From positions 1-16,539 of the forward strand of contig JAGMBM010000010.1 of assembly GCA_023129675.1 (NCBI GenBank): a DNA stretch of 16,539 nt, read 5' to 3'. Positions 6,932-14,009 of the stretch are shown in pieces. Under the pieces are notes generated by a model. The model was not told where the DNA came from, ran no database searches, and saw only the letters and a list, made by a program, of their open reading frames with translations. The position numbers were made by a program, and so were the translations under genes. Source of the DNA: Hadesarchaea archaeon (GTDB taxonomy: Archaea; Hadarchaeota; Hadarchaeia; Hadarchaeales; Hadarchaeaceae). How positions within the stretch are numbered: position 1 is the first letter of the stretch; each line of letters starts with the position of its first letter.

Positions 6932-7093
6932 ATGCCGGAAACAATCGATCCGAAGTTGCTGAAAATACTGGTTTGCCCTGTCTGCAAGCGCGACGTCAAG
7001 CTTAAAGGCAACGAGCTTATCTGCGTTAACTGCAGCCGCCGCTATCCTATCGTGAACGGCATCGCCCACATGCTGCCCGATGAGTTACGGTGA
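6932..7093 (+). CDS. Trm112-like zinc-ribbon protein
   Basis: A 53-residue protein beginning MPETIDPKLLKILVCPVC. Two zinc knuckles are visible, CPVC (15-18) and CVNC (31-34), followed by RRYPIVNGIAHML (36-48). This C-terminal Y-P-I-x-x-G-I-x-x-M-L signature is diagnostic of the Trm112/YcaR (UPF0434) family. In eukaryotes and archaea Trm112 proteins stabilise and activate S-adenosylmethionine-dependent methyltransferases acting on tRNA, rRNA and release factors. Length and motif order are normal for a prokaryotic member. It follows the PAP2 gene by 30 bp on the same strand, with a small CGGG-CAAA-CCCG hairpin between them. Its TGA at 7091-7093 directly abuts the stop codon of the convergent DUF371 gene. 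A methyltransferase gene (pcm) lies 470 bp downstream, but that enzyme is not a known Trm112 partner. Confidence 0.88.
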   Translation: MPETIDPKLLKILVCPVCKRDVKLKGNELICVNCSRRYPIVNGIAHMLPDELR

Positions 7094-7495
7094 CTAACCC
7101 CCGACCTCAATCGTAACTTTGACTTTAGTGGATGGATCACGCAGTTTCGCCACCAAGGCTCTAGACAAATCCATTGCTGCCTTATCAGCGCCCACGGCAA
7201 GCGTTCTGCCACACGTGAACTTGCTCTTTCTGATGACGAGATCTTTGGCATGCACAAGGGTTAGTAATGGGTGTCCAAATGCACGGACCACTTCCATCTC
7301 ACCCCCTGCTTCGATCGTTATGTTTACCGCTGCCCCAGATTTGAGGGCTGATTTCAACTTTTCATGAAGTCCTGCCGCCCCCTTGTCCGCGAGAACCCCA
7401 ACTATACAATCGCCTTTGAAGCCGACTTCTCTGTCCTTCGTAAACATCAGCGTGGTTTGATGTTTTGCCGTGACTCGTGGATGTCCTCTTGCCAT
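7094..7495 (-). CDS. DUF371 family protein
   Basis: A 133-residue archaeal conserved protein of unknown function. Recognition rests on the N-terminal pattern ARGHPRVTAKHQTTLMFTKD followed by KGDCIVGVLADK, which is the DUF371 signature (R-G-H-P-x-V, H-x-T-T-L, G-D-C-I-x-G). A glycine-rich second half contains AFGHPLL and ends in alternating beta-strand residues (KVKVTIEVGG). No membrane segment or signal peptide is present. ATG 7495 is supported by GAGGT five bases upstream. The frame continues open a few codons further and looks family-like (IVEVI just before the ATG) but offers no ATG, GTG or TTG. It diverges from pcm with a 70-bp gap and converges on the Trm112 gene with no gap. No function should be inferred beyond family membership. 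Confidence 0.85.
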   Translation of the reverse strand: MARGHPRVTAKHQTTLMFTKDREVGFKGDCIVGVLADKGAAGLHEKLKSALKSGAAVNITIEAGGEMEVVRAFGHPLLTLVHAKDLVIRKSKFTCGRTLAVGADKAAMDLSRALVAKLRDPSTKVKVTIEVGG

Positions 7496-7565
7496 GATAA
7501 CCTCGACGATTTTTCCATGCCCCCCACTTCCTTAAGCTTGAAGGTAGATAATTTATTTTGGTCGT

Positions 7566-8219
7566 ATGTACGAGCGGGAGCGCGAAGAGTTGGTTGAGCG
7601 CCTCGTCCGGTGGGGCTACCTGAGCAAACAAGATATCATCGACGCTTTCAAAAAAGTGCCGCGTCATGAGTTTATCCCTGAAAACATCCGGGACTACTCC
7701 TATGCCGATCAACCGCTCTCGATTGGTCACAGGCAGACGATCTCGGCCCCTAGCATGATCGCCATCATGTTGGAATCGCTCGACCTCAAGACGGAACAGA
7801 AGGTGCTTGAGGTGGGTACGGGCTCTGGGTACAACGCCGCCCTCATTGCCGAGGTAGTCGGACAAAAAGGAGGGGTCTTCTCAATAGAGCGAGTTGACGA
7901 GTTAGCCGAGTTCGGGCGCGCGAACCTCAAGCGAACGGGTTATGGCTGGGTTCAAGTTGTCGTTGGGGACGGGACACGCGGCTACGAAAAAGAGGCCGCT
8001 TGGGACCGCATCCTCGTGACCGCCTGCGCACCCGAGCTGCCGAAGCCCCTAGTTGAGCAGATGAAAATCGGTGGGAAGCTCGGTGCACCGGTTGGTCAAC
8101 ACTACATGTTTCAGACTTGGATAGTCGCAGAGAAGTGCGACAAGGGGGAGCTCAAAATTGAGGAGCGAGGAGGATGCTCCTTTGTCCCCCTAGTCGGAAA
8201 ATACGGGTGGAAGACATAG
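7566..8219 (+). CDS. pcm: Protein-L-isoaspartate O-methyltransferase
   Basis: A 217-residue SAM-dependent methyltransferase that repairs isoaspartyl residues in damaged proteins in the cytoplasm. The N-terminal cap has VPRHEFIPE (about 31-39) and SYADQPLSIGHRQTISAP (about 44-61), the conserved substrate-loop segment of PCMT. The SAM-binding motif I is VLEVGTGSGYNAALIAE (about 79-95), with SIERVDEL (motif II region) and WDRILVTACAPELP (post-I/III region) following. The protein ends with the expected FVPLVGKYGW segment. Length matches archaeal PCMTs. The start ATG at 7566 gives the usual short acidic/basic N-terminal helix. It diverges from DUF371 and converges on fen with 9 bp between stop codons. 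Repair of isoaspartate is especially useful at high growth temperature. Confidence 0.95.
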   Translation: MYEREREELVERLVRWGYLSKQDIIDAFKKVPRHEFIPENIRDYSYADQPLSIGHRQTISAPSMIAIMLESLDLKTEQKVLEVGTGSGYNAALIAEVVGQKGGVFSIERVDELAEFGRANLKRTGYGWVQVVVGDGTRGYEKEAAWDRILVTACAPELPKPLVEQMKIGGKLGAPVGQHYMFQTWIVAEKCDKGELKIEERGGCSFVPLVGKYGWKT

Positions 8220-8228
8220 GGCGTGAGG

Positions 8229-9257
8229 CTAGCCGAACCACTTCTCGAGCGAAACCTGTTCCCGCTCGCGCTGCCCCTTGAGCAATCGATCGATGCCCGT
8301 CTGAACCCTAGATTCCGAAAAATCGTGCTCTCGGCACAGGAACTCCTTAATCCCCTCTGGGTCCGGGTCACTCCATTCCAACTTATACTTACCCGTGACA
8401 TTCGGCTTCAGAAAAATCTCACGTACCTCAAGTGGGTCAACTTCAAATTTTTCACCAAGCTCGGTCTTCGCGATTTGCTTTATGGAGCCTTGTTCTTTGA
8501 CGAGCTCAAGCGCCTTTTTAGGACCTATGCCCTTTATTCCTGCGTTGTAATCAGTTCCGATCAAGATGCCGATATCTACGAGCTGCTCCTGGGTTATCCC
8601 AAGCTCCCTCAAAAACTTCTGGAGTTCGATCACCTCGGGGAAAACCTCGATGTAAACATCCTTTCCTGGCAGCTTCCGCTTGCCCGTGATGGCCAAGTTG
8701 CGCACGAGCATCGGGGCCCCAAATAGGAGGCTATCAAAATCTTGACTCGCGGCCGCCCACACATCGCCCCGCTGAACGAGGTGCGCCGCCTGAGCCTCGC
8801 CCTCCCCCGGCGCCTGAACCCAAGGTAACCCCATGTGACCCAAAAGTGTTTGCGCTTGATTAATCATCCGCTCGTCCACCCGCCCCGCACGCTGGGCAAA
8901 CTTCTTCGCCTCCTCTATCTTGCCCTCCTTGAGTGCGGCTGCCCACTCCTCGGCTGCCTCCTTCCTCACCGCGCGACGCTGCTCGACGGTGCGCAGCTTC
9001 AGCTTGGGCGGCTCCCCGTCGAACACATACACTGGCCTGATCCCCGCCTCGATCAAATTTGCGGTCCGATAGAAGAGGCCGGAGAGATGGGAGGTTATTC
9101 TCCCCTTGGAGTCCTTGAGGAGCTCTCCGTCACGCTGTCGGATTATGGAGAGGAACTGATAGAGCGAGTTCATAGCGTCGATAGCAATTATCTGTCCGCG
9201 AAACTGCTCCAGCCCAACTTTTTGCTTCGGCACGATGTCTCCGAGCTGAACGCCCAT
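8229..9257 (-). CDS. fen: Flap endonuclease 1 (FEN1)
   Basis: A 342-residue structure-specific 5' nuclease that removes RNA-primer flaps during Okazaki-fragment processing and in long-patch repair. The start MGVQLGDIVP is the archaeal FEN1 N-terminus. Visible sites in order: IIAIDAMNSLYQF with metal aspartate D27, VYVFDGEPPKLK (N domain), GEGEAQAAHL and ASQDFDSLLFGA (I domain carboxylates), then IGTDYNAGIKGIGPKKAL, the helix-hairpin-helix DNA-binding segment with its aspartate. The C-terminus ends in QVSLEKWFG, a clear Q-x-x-L-x-x-W-F PCNA-interacting box. All catalytic acids appear present and the length is standard. A TATA-like box 35 bp upstream and a poly-T tract between rpoK and this gene suggest its own transcript, although it is co-oriented with rpoK, thermosome and tes. 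Confidence 0.97.
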   Translation of the reverse strand: MGVQLGDIVPKQKVGLEQFRGQIIAIDAMNSLYQFLSIIRQRDGELLKDSKGRITSHLSGLFYRTANLIEAGIRPVYVFDGEPPKLKLRTVEQRRAVRKEAAEEWAAALKEGKIEEAKKFAQRAGRVDERMINQAQTLLGHMGLPWVQAPGEGEAQAAHLVQRGDVWAAASQDFDSLLFGAPMLVRNLAITGKRKLPGKDVYIEVFPEVIELQKFLRELGITQEQLVDIGILIGTDYNAGIKGIGPKKALELVKEQGSIKQIAKTELGEKFEVDPLEVREIFLKPNVTGKYKLEWSDPDPEGIKEFLCREHDFSESRVQTGIDRLLKGQREREQVSLEKWFG

Positions 9258-9287
9258 GTCAGCCCCACTAATTAACTATCTCGAATG

Positions 9288-9296
9288 CACTTAAAC
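9288..9296 (-). promoter_or_regulatory. TATA-like box for fen
   Basis: Read on the minus strand this is GTTTAAGTG, centred about 35 bp before the fen ATG, which would give a start near 9267 and a leader of about 9 nt. It lies downstream of the rpoK poly-T tract. Confidence 0.35.
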
Positions 9297-9310
9297 ATCA
9301 AACTGCTGAT

Positions 9311-9320
9311 AATAAAAAAA
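9311..9320 (-). terminator. Poly-T terminator-like tract after rpoK
   Basis: On the minus strand TTTTTTTATT follows the rpoK stop by about 10 nt. Archaeal RNA polymerase terminates at short U-runs without needing a strong hairpin. The tract separates the thermosome-rpoK unit from fen. Confidence 0.45.
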
Positions 9321-9329
9321 GTTCAACAG

Positions 9330-9542
9330 TTATTTTTCGCTGCTTACGCGGCTCTCGCCCGGTAGCCTTCGTACGACAGTTATCGGGATCGCCTCCTTCT
9401 CTAACTCCAACAGGGCGATATCGATAGGGTTTCCCATTTTCTCTGGTACTTCAATTAGCACGGGTGCGCCCATCGCTATCTGGAGCGCCCTAGCTCCCAC
9501 GATGCGGGCTTTTTCAAAGCGAGTGTATTTTTTAGGGAAAAT
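9330..9542 (-). CDS. rpoK: DNA-directed RNA polymerase subunit K (Rpb6 homologue), apparent ATT start
   Basis: A 70-residue RpoK/omega-family subunit that helps assemble and stabilise RNA polymerase. [20 protein letters not shown] (residues 6-25), then APVLIEVPE, and [10 protein letters not shown] near the C-terminus, are the unmistakable conserved core. There is no ATG, GTG or TTG at the expected place. The codon where the family N-terminus should begin is ATT (9542-9540), 7 nt after a perfect GGAGG. Starting there gives a protein of normal length (first residues [10 protein letters not shown]). The only upstream in-frame alternative close by is GTG 9575, which would add 11 residues overlapping the thermosome 3' end and has a poorer ribosome-binding sequence. 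The gene starts 13 bp after the thermosome stop, so the two are likely co-transcribed. Gene identity is near certain; the start codon is inference. Confidence 0.93.
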   Translation of the reverse strand: MFPKKYTRFEKARIVGARALQIAMGAPVLIEVPEKMGNPIDIALLELEKEAIPITVVRRLPGESRVSSEK

Positions 9543-9549
9543 GGGCGAG

Positions 9550-9554
9550 CCTCC
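9550..9554 (-). promoter_or_regulatory. Ribosome-binding site that points to the rpoK ATT start
   Basis: GGAGG on the minus strand, partly overlapping the thermosome termination region, lies 7 nt before ATT 9542. The only ATG nearby (the thermosome's own last sense codon and a shifted ATG within TGATGG) are out of the rpoK frame or upstream of this site, so its spacing is what selects ATT. Confidence 0.7.
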
Positions 9555-9555
9555 A

Positions 9556-11208
9556 TCACATCGGCGGCATGCCACCCATTCCTGCACCGGGTCCGCCCGG
9601 CGGTCCCATCTCTCCTTTCTCGAGCTTCCCAGCAGCAATAACGTCGTCTATTCGTAGAATCATCTCCGTTACCTCACTTGCTGACTTAATTGCCTGTGTC
9701 TTGACGCGCAGAGGCTCGACTATGCCCAACTTGAGGGTGTTTGTCACTTTCCCGCTTACTACATCGATCCCGATATCCTCGCCACCCTTCTTTTCATGAG
9801 CCGCGCGCAGCTGCACCAATATATCTATTGGATCCAGCCCGGCGTTCTCTGCCAAGGTCCGCGGAATTATCTCGATCGCATCGGCGAACGCATCGACGGC
9901 GAGCGCCTCACGCCCTCCGACCGTATCGGCGTACTCTCGCAAGCCCTTCGCAACATCTATCTCTGGATTACCTCCGCCCGCCACGATCTTGCCATCCTCG
10001 ACTGCCGCCGAAACCACGCTAACTGCATCGTGTACCGCCCGCTCGACCTCGTCGACCACGTGCTCGGTACCGCCCCTCACCAACAGGCTCACGGCCTTGG
10101 GATCCTTGCAACCCTCGATGAATATCATCTCCTCGCCCGCTATCTTGCGCTCATCCACCAGCGCCGCCGAGCCGAGGTCCTTCGCCGTGAGATCCTTGAT
10201 GTTAGTTACTATTTTGCCCCCTGTCGCGCGAGCAAGCTTCTCCATATCAGACTCCTTGACCCTTCGAGCCGCTAGGATTCCCGCCTTCGCAAGGTAGTGT
10301 TGAGCAATGTCGTCGATTCCCTTCTGACACAGGACGACGTTAACGCCTGCCTTCCTCACTTGCTCAACCATTTCCTGTAGCATGCGCCGCTCCTCCTCCA
10401 GGAAGCTTCGAAGCTGCTCGGGGTCTGTTATGTTGATCTTGGCATCTGTTTCGGTTTCTTTGACCTCGAGAGCTAAGTTGAGCAGGGCTATCTTCGCCTT
10501 CTCAACTCGCCTCGGCATTCCTGGATGAACAACCTCCTTGTCGAGTATCAAGCCTTGGACGAGTTGGGAGTCCGCCGAGCTGCCCCCACTCTTTTTCTCG
10601 ACCTTAATGTTGTCGAGGTCCGCCTCCAGCTTGCCGTCCGATTCCTCGACTATTTGCCCGACGGCTTTGACACATAGCTCCGCGAGCTTCTCACCCCGCA
10701 TCTCTGAGCCCTTGCTACTCATAGCGGTCAAGGCGATCTGCTTAAGCGTCTTGTCGTCGTCTTTTGAGACACTTATAGCGATGTTGTCCAAAATTTCTTG
10801 CGCCTTCGTGGCTGCCCGCCGATAACCAGTCGCGATGACGGTAGCATGGATGTCCTGATCGAGCAGCTCCTCAGCTCGCTTCAAAAGCTCTCCAGCGAGC
10901 ACTACAGCAGTAGTCGTGCCATCCCCCACCTCGTCCTCCTGGACCTTGGCGATCTCGACCATCATCTTCGCTGCGGGGTGCTCGACGTCCATTTCATCGA
11001 GGATGGTGACACCATCGTTGGTTATGGTTACATCACCTAAGCTGTCGACGAGCATCTTATCCATTCCGCGCGGCCCCAAAGTCGTGCGGATCGCTTGAGC
11101 AATCACTCGGGCCGCCATGATGTTCATGCGCTGGGCATCCCGCCCCAAGTAGCGCTGGACCTTCTCGGGTAGTATTAGGACTGGTTGTCCTCCCATCTGA
11201 GCTGCCAT
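9556..11208 (-). CDS. ths: Thermosome subunit (group II chaperonin)
   Basis: A 550-residue ATP-driven protein-folding chaperonin subunit that forms a double-ring complex in the cytoplasm. [15 protein letters not shown] (about residues 43-57), [11 protein letters not shown] (about 64-74) and [15 protein letters not shown] (about 97-111) form the nucleotide-binding equatorial domain. The apical domain covers roughly 215-370. [17 protein letters not shown] and [16 protein letters not shown] return to the equatorial domain. The C-terminus is the usual flexible glycine/methionine-rich tail ([12 protein letters not shown]). A strong AGGGGGGA ribosome-binding sequence lies 4 nt before the ATG. It sits 59 bp after tes on the same strand and 13 bp before rpoK. 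It is the only chaperonin gene in the window, and no heat-shock operator can be named from sequence. Confidence 0.98.
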   Translation of the reverse strand: MAAQMGGQPVLILPEKVQRYLGRDAQRMNIMAARVIAQAIRTTLGPRGMDKMLVDSLGDVTITNDGVTILDEMDVEHPAAKMMVEIAKVQEDEVGDGTTTAVVLAGELLKRAEELLDQDIHATVIATGYRRAATKAQEILDNIAISVSKDDDKTLKQIALTAMSSKGSEMRGEKLAELCVKAVGQIVEESDGKLEADLDNIKVEKKSGGSSADSQLVQGLILDKEVVHPGMPRRVEKAKIALLNLALEVKETETDAKINITDPEQLRSFLEEERRMLQEMVEQVRKAGVNVVLCQKGIDDIAQHYLAKAGILAARRVKESDMEKLARATGGKIVTNIKDLTAKDLGSAALVDERKIAGEEMIFIEGCKDPKAVSLLVRGGTEHVVDEVERAVHDAVSVVSAAVEDGKIVAGGGNPEIDVAKGLREYADTVGGREALAVDAFADAIEIIPRTLAENAGLDPIDILVQLRAAHEKKGGEDIGIDVVSGKVTNTLKLGIVEPLRVKTQAIKSASEVTEMILRIDDVIAAGKLEKGEMGPPGGPGAGMGGMPPM

Positions 11209-11267
11209 AAAATCCCCCCTAAATCTATCTACTGCATAATTCTACCTAATTCAGAGATTTATTCGTA

Positions 11268-12803
11268 TTAAAGCTTTACTTTTGGGCCCTTCCATTCACT
11301 CAGTGGAACCCCTAACTTCTTTTCTACCGCTGAGCGGTGGATAGTGTTATATGAGCAAAATGGTATTATGCGACCATCTGGCACAGCGTAGTGGATGACA
11401 CATCGCTCCACCCTATCTAAATCAAAATTATATGCATCTTGGAAGTGCATGCATCCTATCATCAGCGCTCGCTCGTGGAACTCCGCGAGGGCTGAATACT
11501 CACCGGTGCGAAGGATGTTAGATATGATCTTTAATAAGTTGAGTCCTTTAGGCGCTTTTCTCAAATCGATAGCGCTTGGTATATCCTTAAGAGCTTTCGC
11601 TATGATCTTCGTCTTGGCGCCGAACCCGCCACGTTTGAGTTCCCCCGCGTATTTATCCAACAGCTTAAACAGCTTCTCAACATTCACGAACCTCGTTATC
11701 GGGATCATCTTGCCATCATCCGCAAAAACGTAGGTCCCTGCACCGCAGTGCTCATGGCAGGTGAACTCAATATAGGGTCTGCCCTTGTATGACTCAATGA
11801 AGCGAGAAGTGGGAACAACACTCGGCACGGGATAGAAATCTGAAACTGTAATCTGTCCATCGGTCTGTTCCTCAACGGCTTTTAAAAAGTCTGGAATGGT
11901 TATCCTCCATTTTTCCCGCTCCTGCTGGGAGATGCGCCCGGCGAACGAAACTGGTTGCACGTTCACACACTTGACGACATCTAAGTTCTTGATCGCGAAA
12001 CGAATGATGTCGCCAACTTGATGATCGTTTACCCCCTTGACGAGGGTCACGACAAGCACGACGCTGCGAAGGCCCGCTTTTCGACAGTTTTCGATCGCCT
12101 CAAGCTTGTGGTGCAAAACGTCCTGCCCACGCGTGATCTTGTATGGCTCAGGCGTCACACCATCGAATTGGAGATAGAGGGTATTTAATCCCGCCTCTAC
12201 AAGCCGCTTCACGAAGTCCAAGTCCTCGGCAATCCTTATGCCGTTGGTGTTGACTTCAACGTGGGGGAACCCCGCCTCTTTGGCGGCGCGCACGATGTCT
12301 GGAAGGTCGTCGCGGAGAGTTGGCTCGCCGCCTGAAAGTTGCAAGGCAGGCGCCGGTACCGGCTTGTTTGCACGAAGGTTACGGATCATTTCAACCACCT
12401 GCTCAAACGTCGGTTCGTAGACATAGCCAGCTGCCGCGGCGTTTGCGAAGCAAATTGGGCAGCGCATGTTGCAACGATTAGTGACGTCAATTATGCCCAA
12501 AACGGTGTGCGACTTGTGATTGGGGCAGATGCCGCAATCGAACGGACATCCCTGATTTTCCTCTGTCCGCGGGTTTTCAACCCTTTTGCCGATGCGCGCG
12601 AACTTTTGAGCCCATTTGTATAGCTTCACGTCCGACCAGTAAACATCCTCGAAGCCTCCGTGTTTTGGGCAGGTCTTCTTGATCACGGCCTTGCCATCTT
12701 CTTCCACGACCTCAGCGTCGATGACTTTCATGCACTCTGGGCAAAGGCTTTTGGTTTTCTTGAGCAGCAACTTTGACACCACAAACTTTCTCCTCACCGC
12801 CAA
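11268..12803 (-). CDS. tes: Tetraether lipid synthase (Tes/GDGT-MAS), radical SAM protein
   Basis: A 511-residue radical SAM enzyme matching the Methanocaldococcus MJ0619-type family shown to be tetraether synthase, which couples the ends of two archaeal phytanyl chains to form GDGT-type membrane-spanning lipids. The N-terminus has a rubredoxin-like zinc site (CPEC at 21-24, then TCPKHGGF with C45). GCPFDCGICPNH gives an extra cluster ligand set at C86, C90 and C93. VTNRCNMRCPICFANA holds the radical SAM C-x3-C-x2-C at 111, 115 and 118. LQLSGGEPTLRDDL is the SAM-binding GGEP motif. CHEHCGAGTYVF and later RCVIHYAVPDGRIIPFCSYN supply the C-terminal cysteines. The start is TTG 12803, preceded by GGGTGA at short spacing; GTG 12797 is an alternative. 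A TATA box lies about 76 bp upstream. Thermosome follows after 59 bp. Confidence 0.9.
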   Translation of the reverse strand: MAVRRKFVVSKLLLKKTKSLCPECMKVIDAEVVEEDGKAVIKKTCPKHGGFEDVYWSDVKLYKWAQKFARIGKRVENPRTEENQGCPFDCGICPNHKSHTVLGIIDVTNRCNMRCPICFANAAAAGYVYEPTFEQVVEMIRNLRANKPVPAPALQLSGGEPTLRDDLPDIVRAAKEAGFPHVEVNTNGIRIAEDLDFVKRLVEAGLNTLYLQFDGVTPEPYKITRGQDVLHHKLEAIENCRKAGLRSVVLVVTLVKGVNDHQVGDIIRFAIKNLDVVKCVNVQPVSFAGRISQQEREKWRITIPDFLKAVEEQTDGQITVSDFYPVPSVVPTSRFIESYKGRPYIEFTCHEHCGAGTYVFADDGKMIPITRFVNVEKLFKLLDKYAGELKRGGFGAKTKIIAKALKDIPSAIDLRKAPKGLNLLKIISNILRTGEYSALAEFHERALMIGCMHFQDAYNFDLDRVERCVIHYAVPDGRIIPFCSYNTIHRSAVEKKLGVPLSEWKGPKVKL

Positions 12804-12874
12804 TCTTCACCCTTCTTTCCTGGAGAAAATTTTCCGAAACTGTTCACCGAAGTCCCTGATTAAAGTGGACCTGA

Positions 12875-12884
12875 CTATAAAAAG
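12875..12884 (-). promoter_or_regulatory. TATA box, probably for tes
   Basis: The minus strand reads CTTTTTATAG preceded by an A-rich BRE-like stretch (GATAAAA). Transcription start would be near 12854, leaving a leader of about 50 nt before TTG 12803. The same bases read CTATAAAAAG on the plus strand, but no plus-strand gene follows, so the minus orientation is preferred. Confidence 0.48.
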
Positions 12885-12960
12885 TTTTATCGTAGCGATT
12901 AACGGAAATTTGCCCCTCGATGAATAATTTCAAATGGTCCGCATTTTCTCCACATGTAAC

Positions 12961-13194
12961 TTACAATTCGGTTACGATCAGCGTGGCGGTGCTCGTGACG
13001 CCTGCTATGCTTCGAATATCACCGAAAACCGCCTTGGTGAACTTCTCGGAGGAGTCGACCTCAATACGGGCGACAATGTCGTAGGGACCGGTCACGCATT
13101 CCGCTTTCTTGACATCCTCTATACTCTTCACCCTTTGGAAGACTTCAGCAGTCTTACCTGGCTCGGTGGATATCAAACCATAAGCGCTTATCAT
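12961..13194 (-). CDS. Stand-alone Lrp/AsnC effector-binding (RAM) domain protein
   Basis: A 77-residue protein equal in length to the C-terminal RAM domain of Lrp/AsnC regulators, with no DNA-binding helix-turn-helix. The beta-alpha-beta-beta-alpha-beta pattern is readable: MISAYGLISTEPGKTAEVFQ, IEDVKKAECVTGPYDIVARI with the G-P-Y-D ligand-loop motif (about residues 36-39), then the helix SSEKFTKAVF and the last strand STATLIVTEL. RAM-only proteins form oligomers that bind amino acids and can partner with full-length Lrp proteins; the ligand is unknown here. The start ATG has AGGG about 8 nt upstream and a good BRE/TATA element at the expected distance. It lies between tes and tbp and reads toward tes, about 157 bp from the tes start. 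Confidence 0.88.
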   Translation of the reverse strand: MISAYGLISTEPGKTAEVFQRVKSIEDVKKAECVTGPYDIVARIEVDSSEKFTKAVFGDIRSIAGVTSTATLIVTEL

Positions 13195-13228
13195 TCAATA
13201 ATCCCTTCTATACTTTACAACAAACAGC

Positions 13229-13234
13229 TTTAAA
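13229..13234 (-). promoter_or_regulatory. BRE/TATA element for the RAM-domain gene
   Basis: The minus strand reads CAAAAAATTTAAAGC, an A-rich BRE followed by TTTAAA. The box is centred about 37 bp before the ATG at 13194, giving a predicted start near 13206 and a leader of about 12 nt that carries the ribosome-binding site. Confidence 0.5.
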
Positions 13235-13252
13235 TTTTTTGTATATTACTCA

Positions 13253-13310
13253 GCACCTGGGATCAAACTGAGTTTCAAGCTAGGCGACCGCAATGCCGGA
13301 CCCAGGGTGC
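13253..13310. other. Possible structured element: inverted repeat closing a 58-nt stem-loop
   Basis: GCACC-TGGG (13253-13261) can pair with CCCA-G-GGTGC (13301-13310), nine base pairs with one bulged G. Inside, AAAC-TGA-GTTT (13265-13275) and GGC...GCC (13283-13285/13295-13297) can form small inner hairpins. It lies in the 269-bp gap between the divergent RAM-domain and tbp genes. No tRNA or known snoRNA signature fits. It could be an RNA, a terminator-like fold or a regulatory DNA site. Confidence 0.35.
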
Positions 13311-13330
13311 ATCAATAACCTCGAGTACTG

Positions 13331-13434
13331 GAAACAGCTGAAACAGCAAGCTTCTTAACATGCGCTATCTTGTTTAGAATTTAATTTTTCAGATTTGAGA
13401 ACCTCTTTGATCACCGAACCGAAAACAGCAAGCT
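13331..13434. repeat. Repeated AAACAGC/CAAGCT motifs upstream of tbp
   Basis: GAAACAGC occurs in tandem at 13331 and 13340, and the same AAACAGC recurs at 13423. The 12-mer AAACAGCAAGCT is present twice (13341-13352 and 13423-13434), 82 bp apart. A partial copy, CAAGCTAGG, appears at 13276-13284 and again at 13429-13437. The last full copy ends 30 bp before the tbp ATG, so these may be regulator-binding sites for tbp. Confidence 0.45.
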
Positions 13435-13463
13435 AGGTTACATCTTAACTATTGGAGGATGAA

Positions 13464-14009
13464 ATGCCATACAGAACCCGAATTAGAAATGTAGTGATCT
13501 CCGTCACTTATGAGGGGTTGGAGTTTAATTTAGAGCGATTAGCAAGAATTCTAAAAGGGAAAGGCACACGCTATGATCCAGAAATATTCCCAGGCATGTC
13601 TTATAAATCGACAGATCCCGCAGCATCGTTTTTGATCTTTGAATCGGGGAAGATGAATTGCGTCGGTGCAAATAGCCTGAAAAATGCCAATCTGGCGATA
13701 AAGAAGCTGACCAAAAAACTCAGGGGAGCAGGGATCAAGATAAGATCCGAACCAAAAGTCAAGGTTCAAAACATTGTGGCAACCACCAACTTTGGCACGG
13801 AACTCGACTTGGAGGAAATAGCCACAAAATTCGAGAACACCGAATACGAGCCCGAGGTATTCCCTGGTTTGGTATTCAGGCTTGACGAACCTAATGTCGT
13901 CATATTGTTATTCACAACGGGAGAGGGTGTATGCGTGGGGGCAAAGAGCAAAAGACAGATAAGGACGGCCTTCGCTCGGATCGCCAAGATCCTTGGCCTC
14001 GCCGGATAA
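13464..14009 (+). CDS. tbp: TATA-box-binding protein (TBP)
   Basis: A 181-residue general transcription factor that bends promoter DNA and recruits TFB and RNA polymerase. Two imperfect repeats form the saddle: repeat 1 spans about 7-93 and repeat 2 about 98-178. Core asparagines appear in RNVV (N9) and QNIV (N103). Intercalating phenylalanine pairs are visible at F42/F59 and F133/F150 within FPGM...FLIFESG and FPGL...LLFTTG. Cysteine-glycine turns CVGA occur in both halves. ATG 13464 is preceded by GGAGG with 5-nt spacing; an in-frame TTG at 13452 lies inside that site and is rejected. The first repeat departs from usual archaeal TBPs (VTYEGLEFNLERLARI in place of the common V-D-L-G-x-E-L-D-L stretch), and the acidic C-terminal tail is absent, so a TBP paralogue is possible. 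Confidence 0.93.
   Translation: MPYRTRIRNVVISVTYEGLEFNLERLARILKGKGTRYDPEIFPGMSYKSTDPAASFLIFESGKMNCVGANSLKNANLAIKKLTKKLRGAGIKIRSEPKVKVQNIVATTNFGTELDLEEIATKFENTEYEPEVFPGLVFRLDEPNVVILLFTTGEGVCVGAKSKRQIRTAFARIAKILGLAG

Noticed and set aside
9543..9638. Long rpoK form starting at ATG 9638 or GTG 9575
   Set aside because: The additional residues (cysteine- and arginine-rich) are out-of-frame readings of the thermosome tail and do not belong to the RpoK family. GGAGG spacing favours ATT 9542, though GTG 9575 cannot be fully excluded.
9569..11098. Several plus-strand open frames across the thermosome gene
   Set aside because: Serine/arginine/proline-rich translations typical of the antisense of a GC-rich gene; no family resemblance.
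13242..13320. tRNA or C/D-box RNA
   Set aside because: The terminal inverted repeat recalls an acceptor stem, but there is no T-loop GTTC consensus or anticodon arm. The C-box match is poor even though CTGA occurs, so only a generic structured element is reported.
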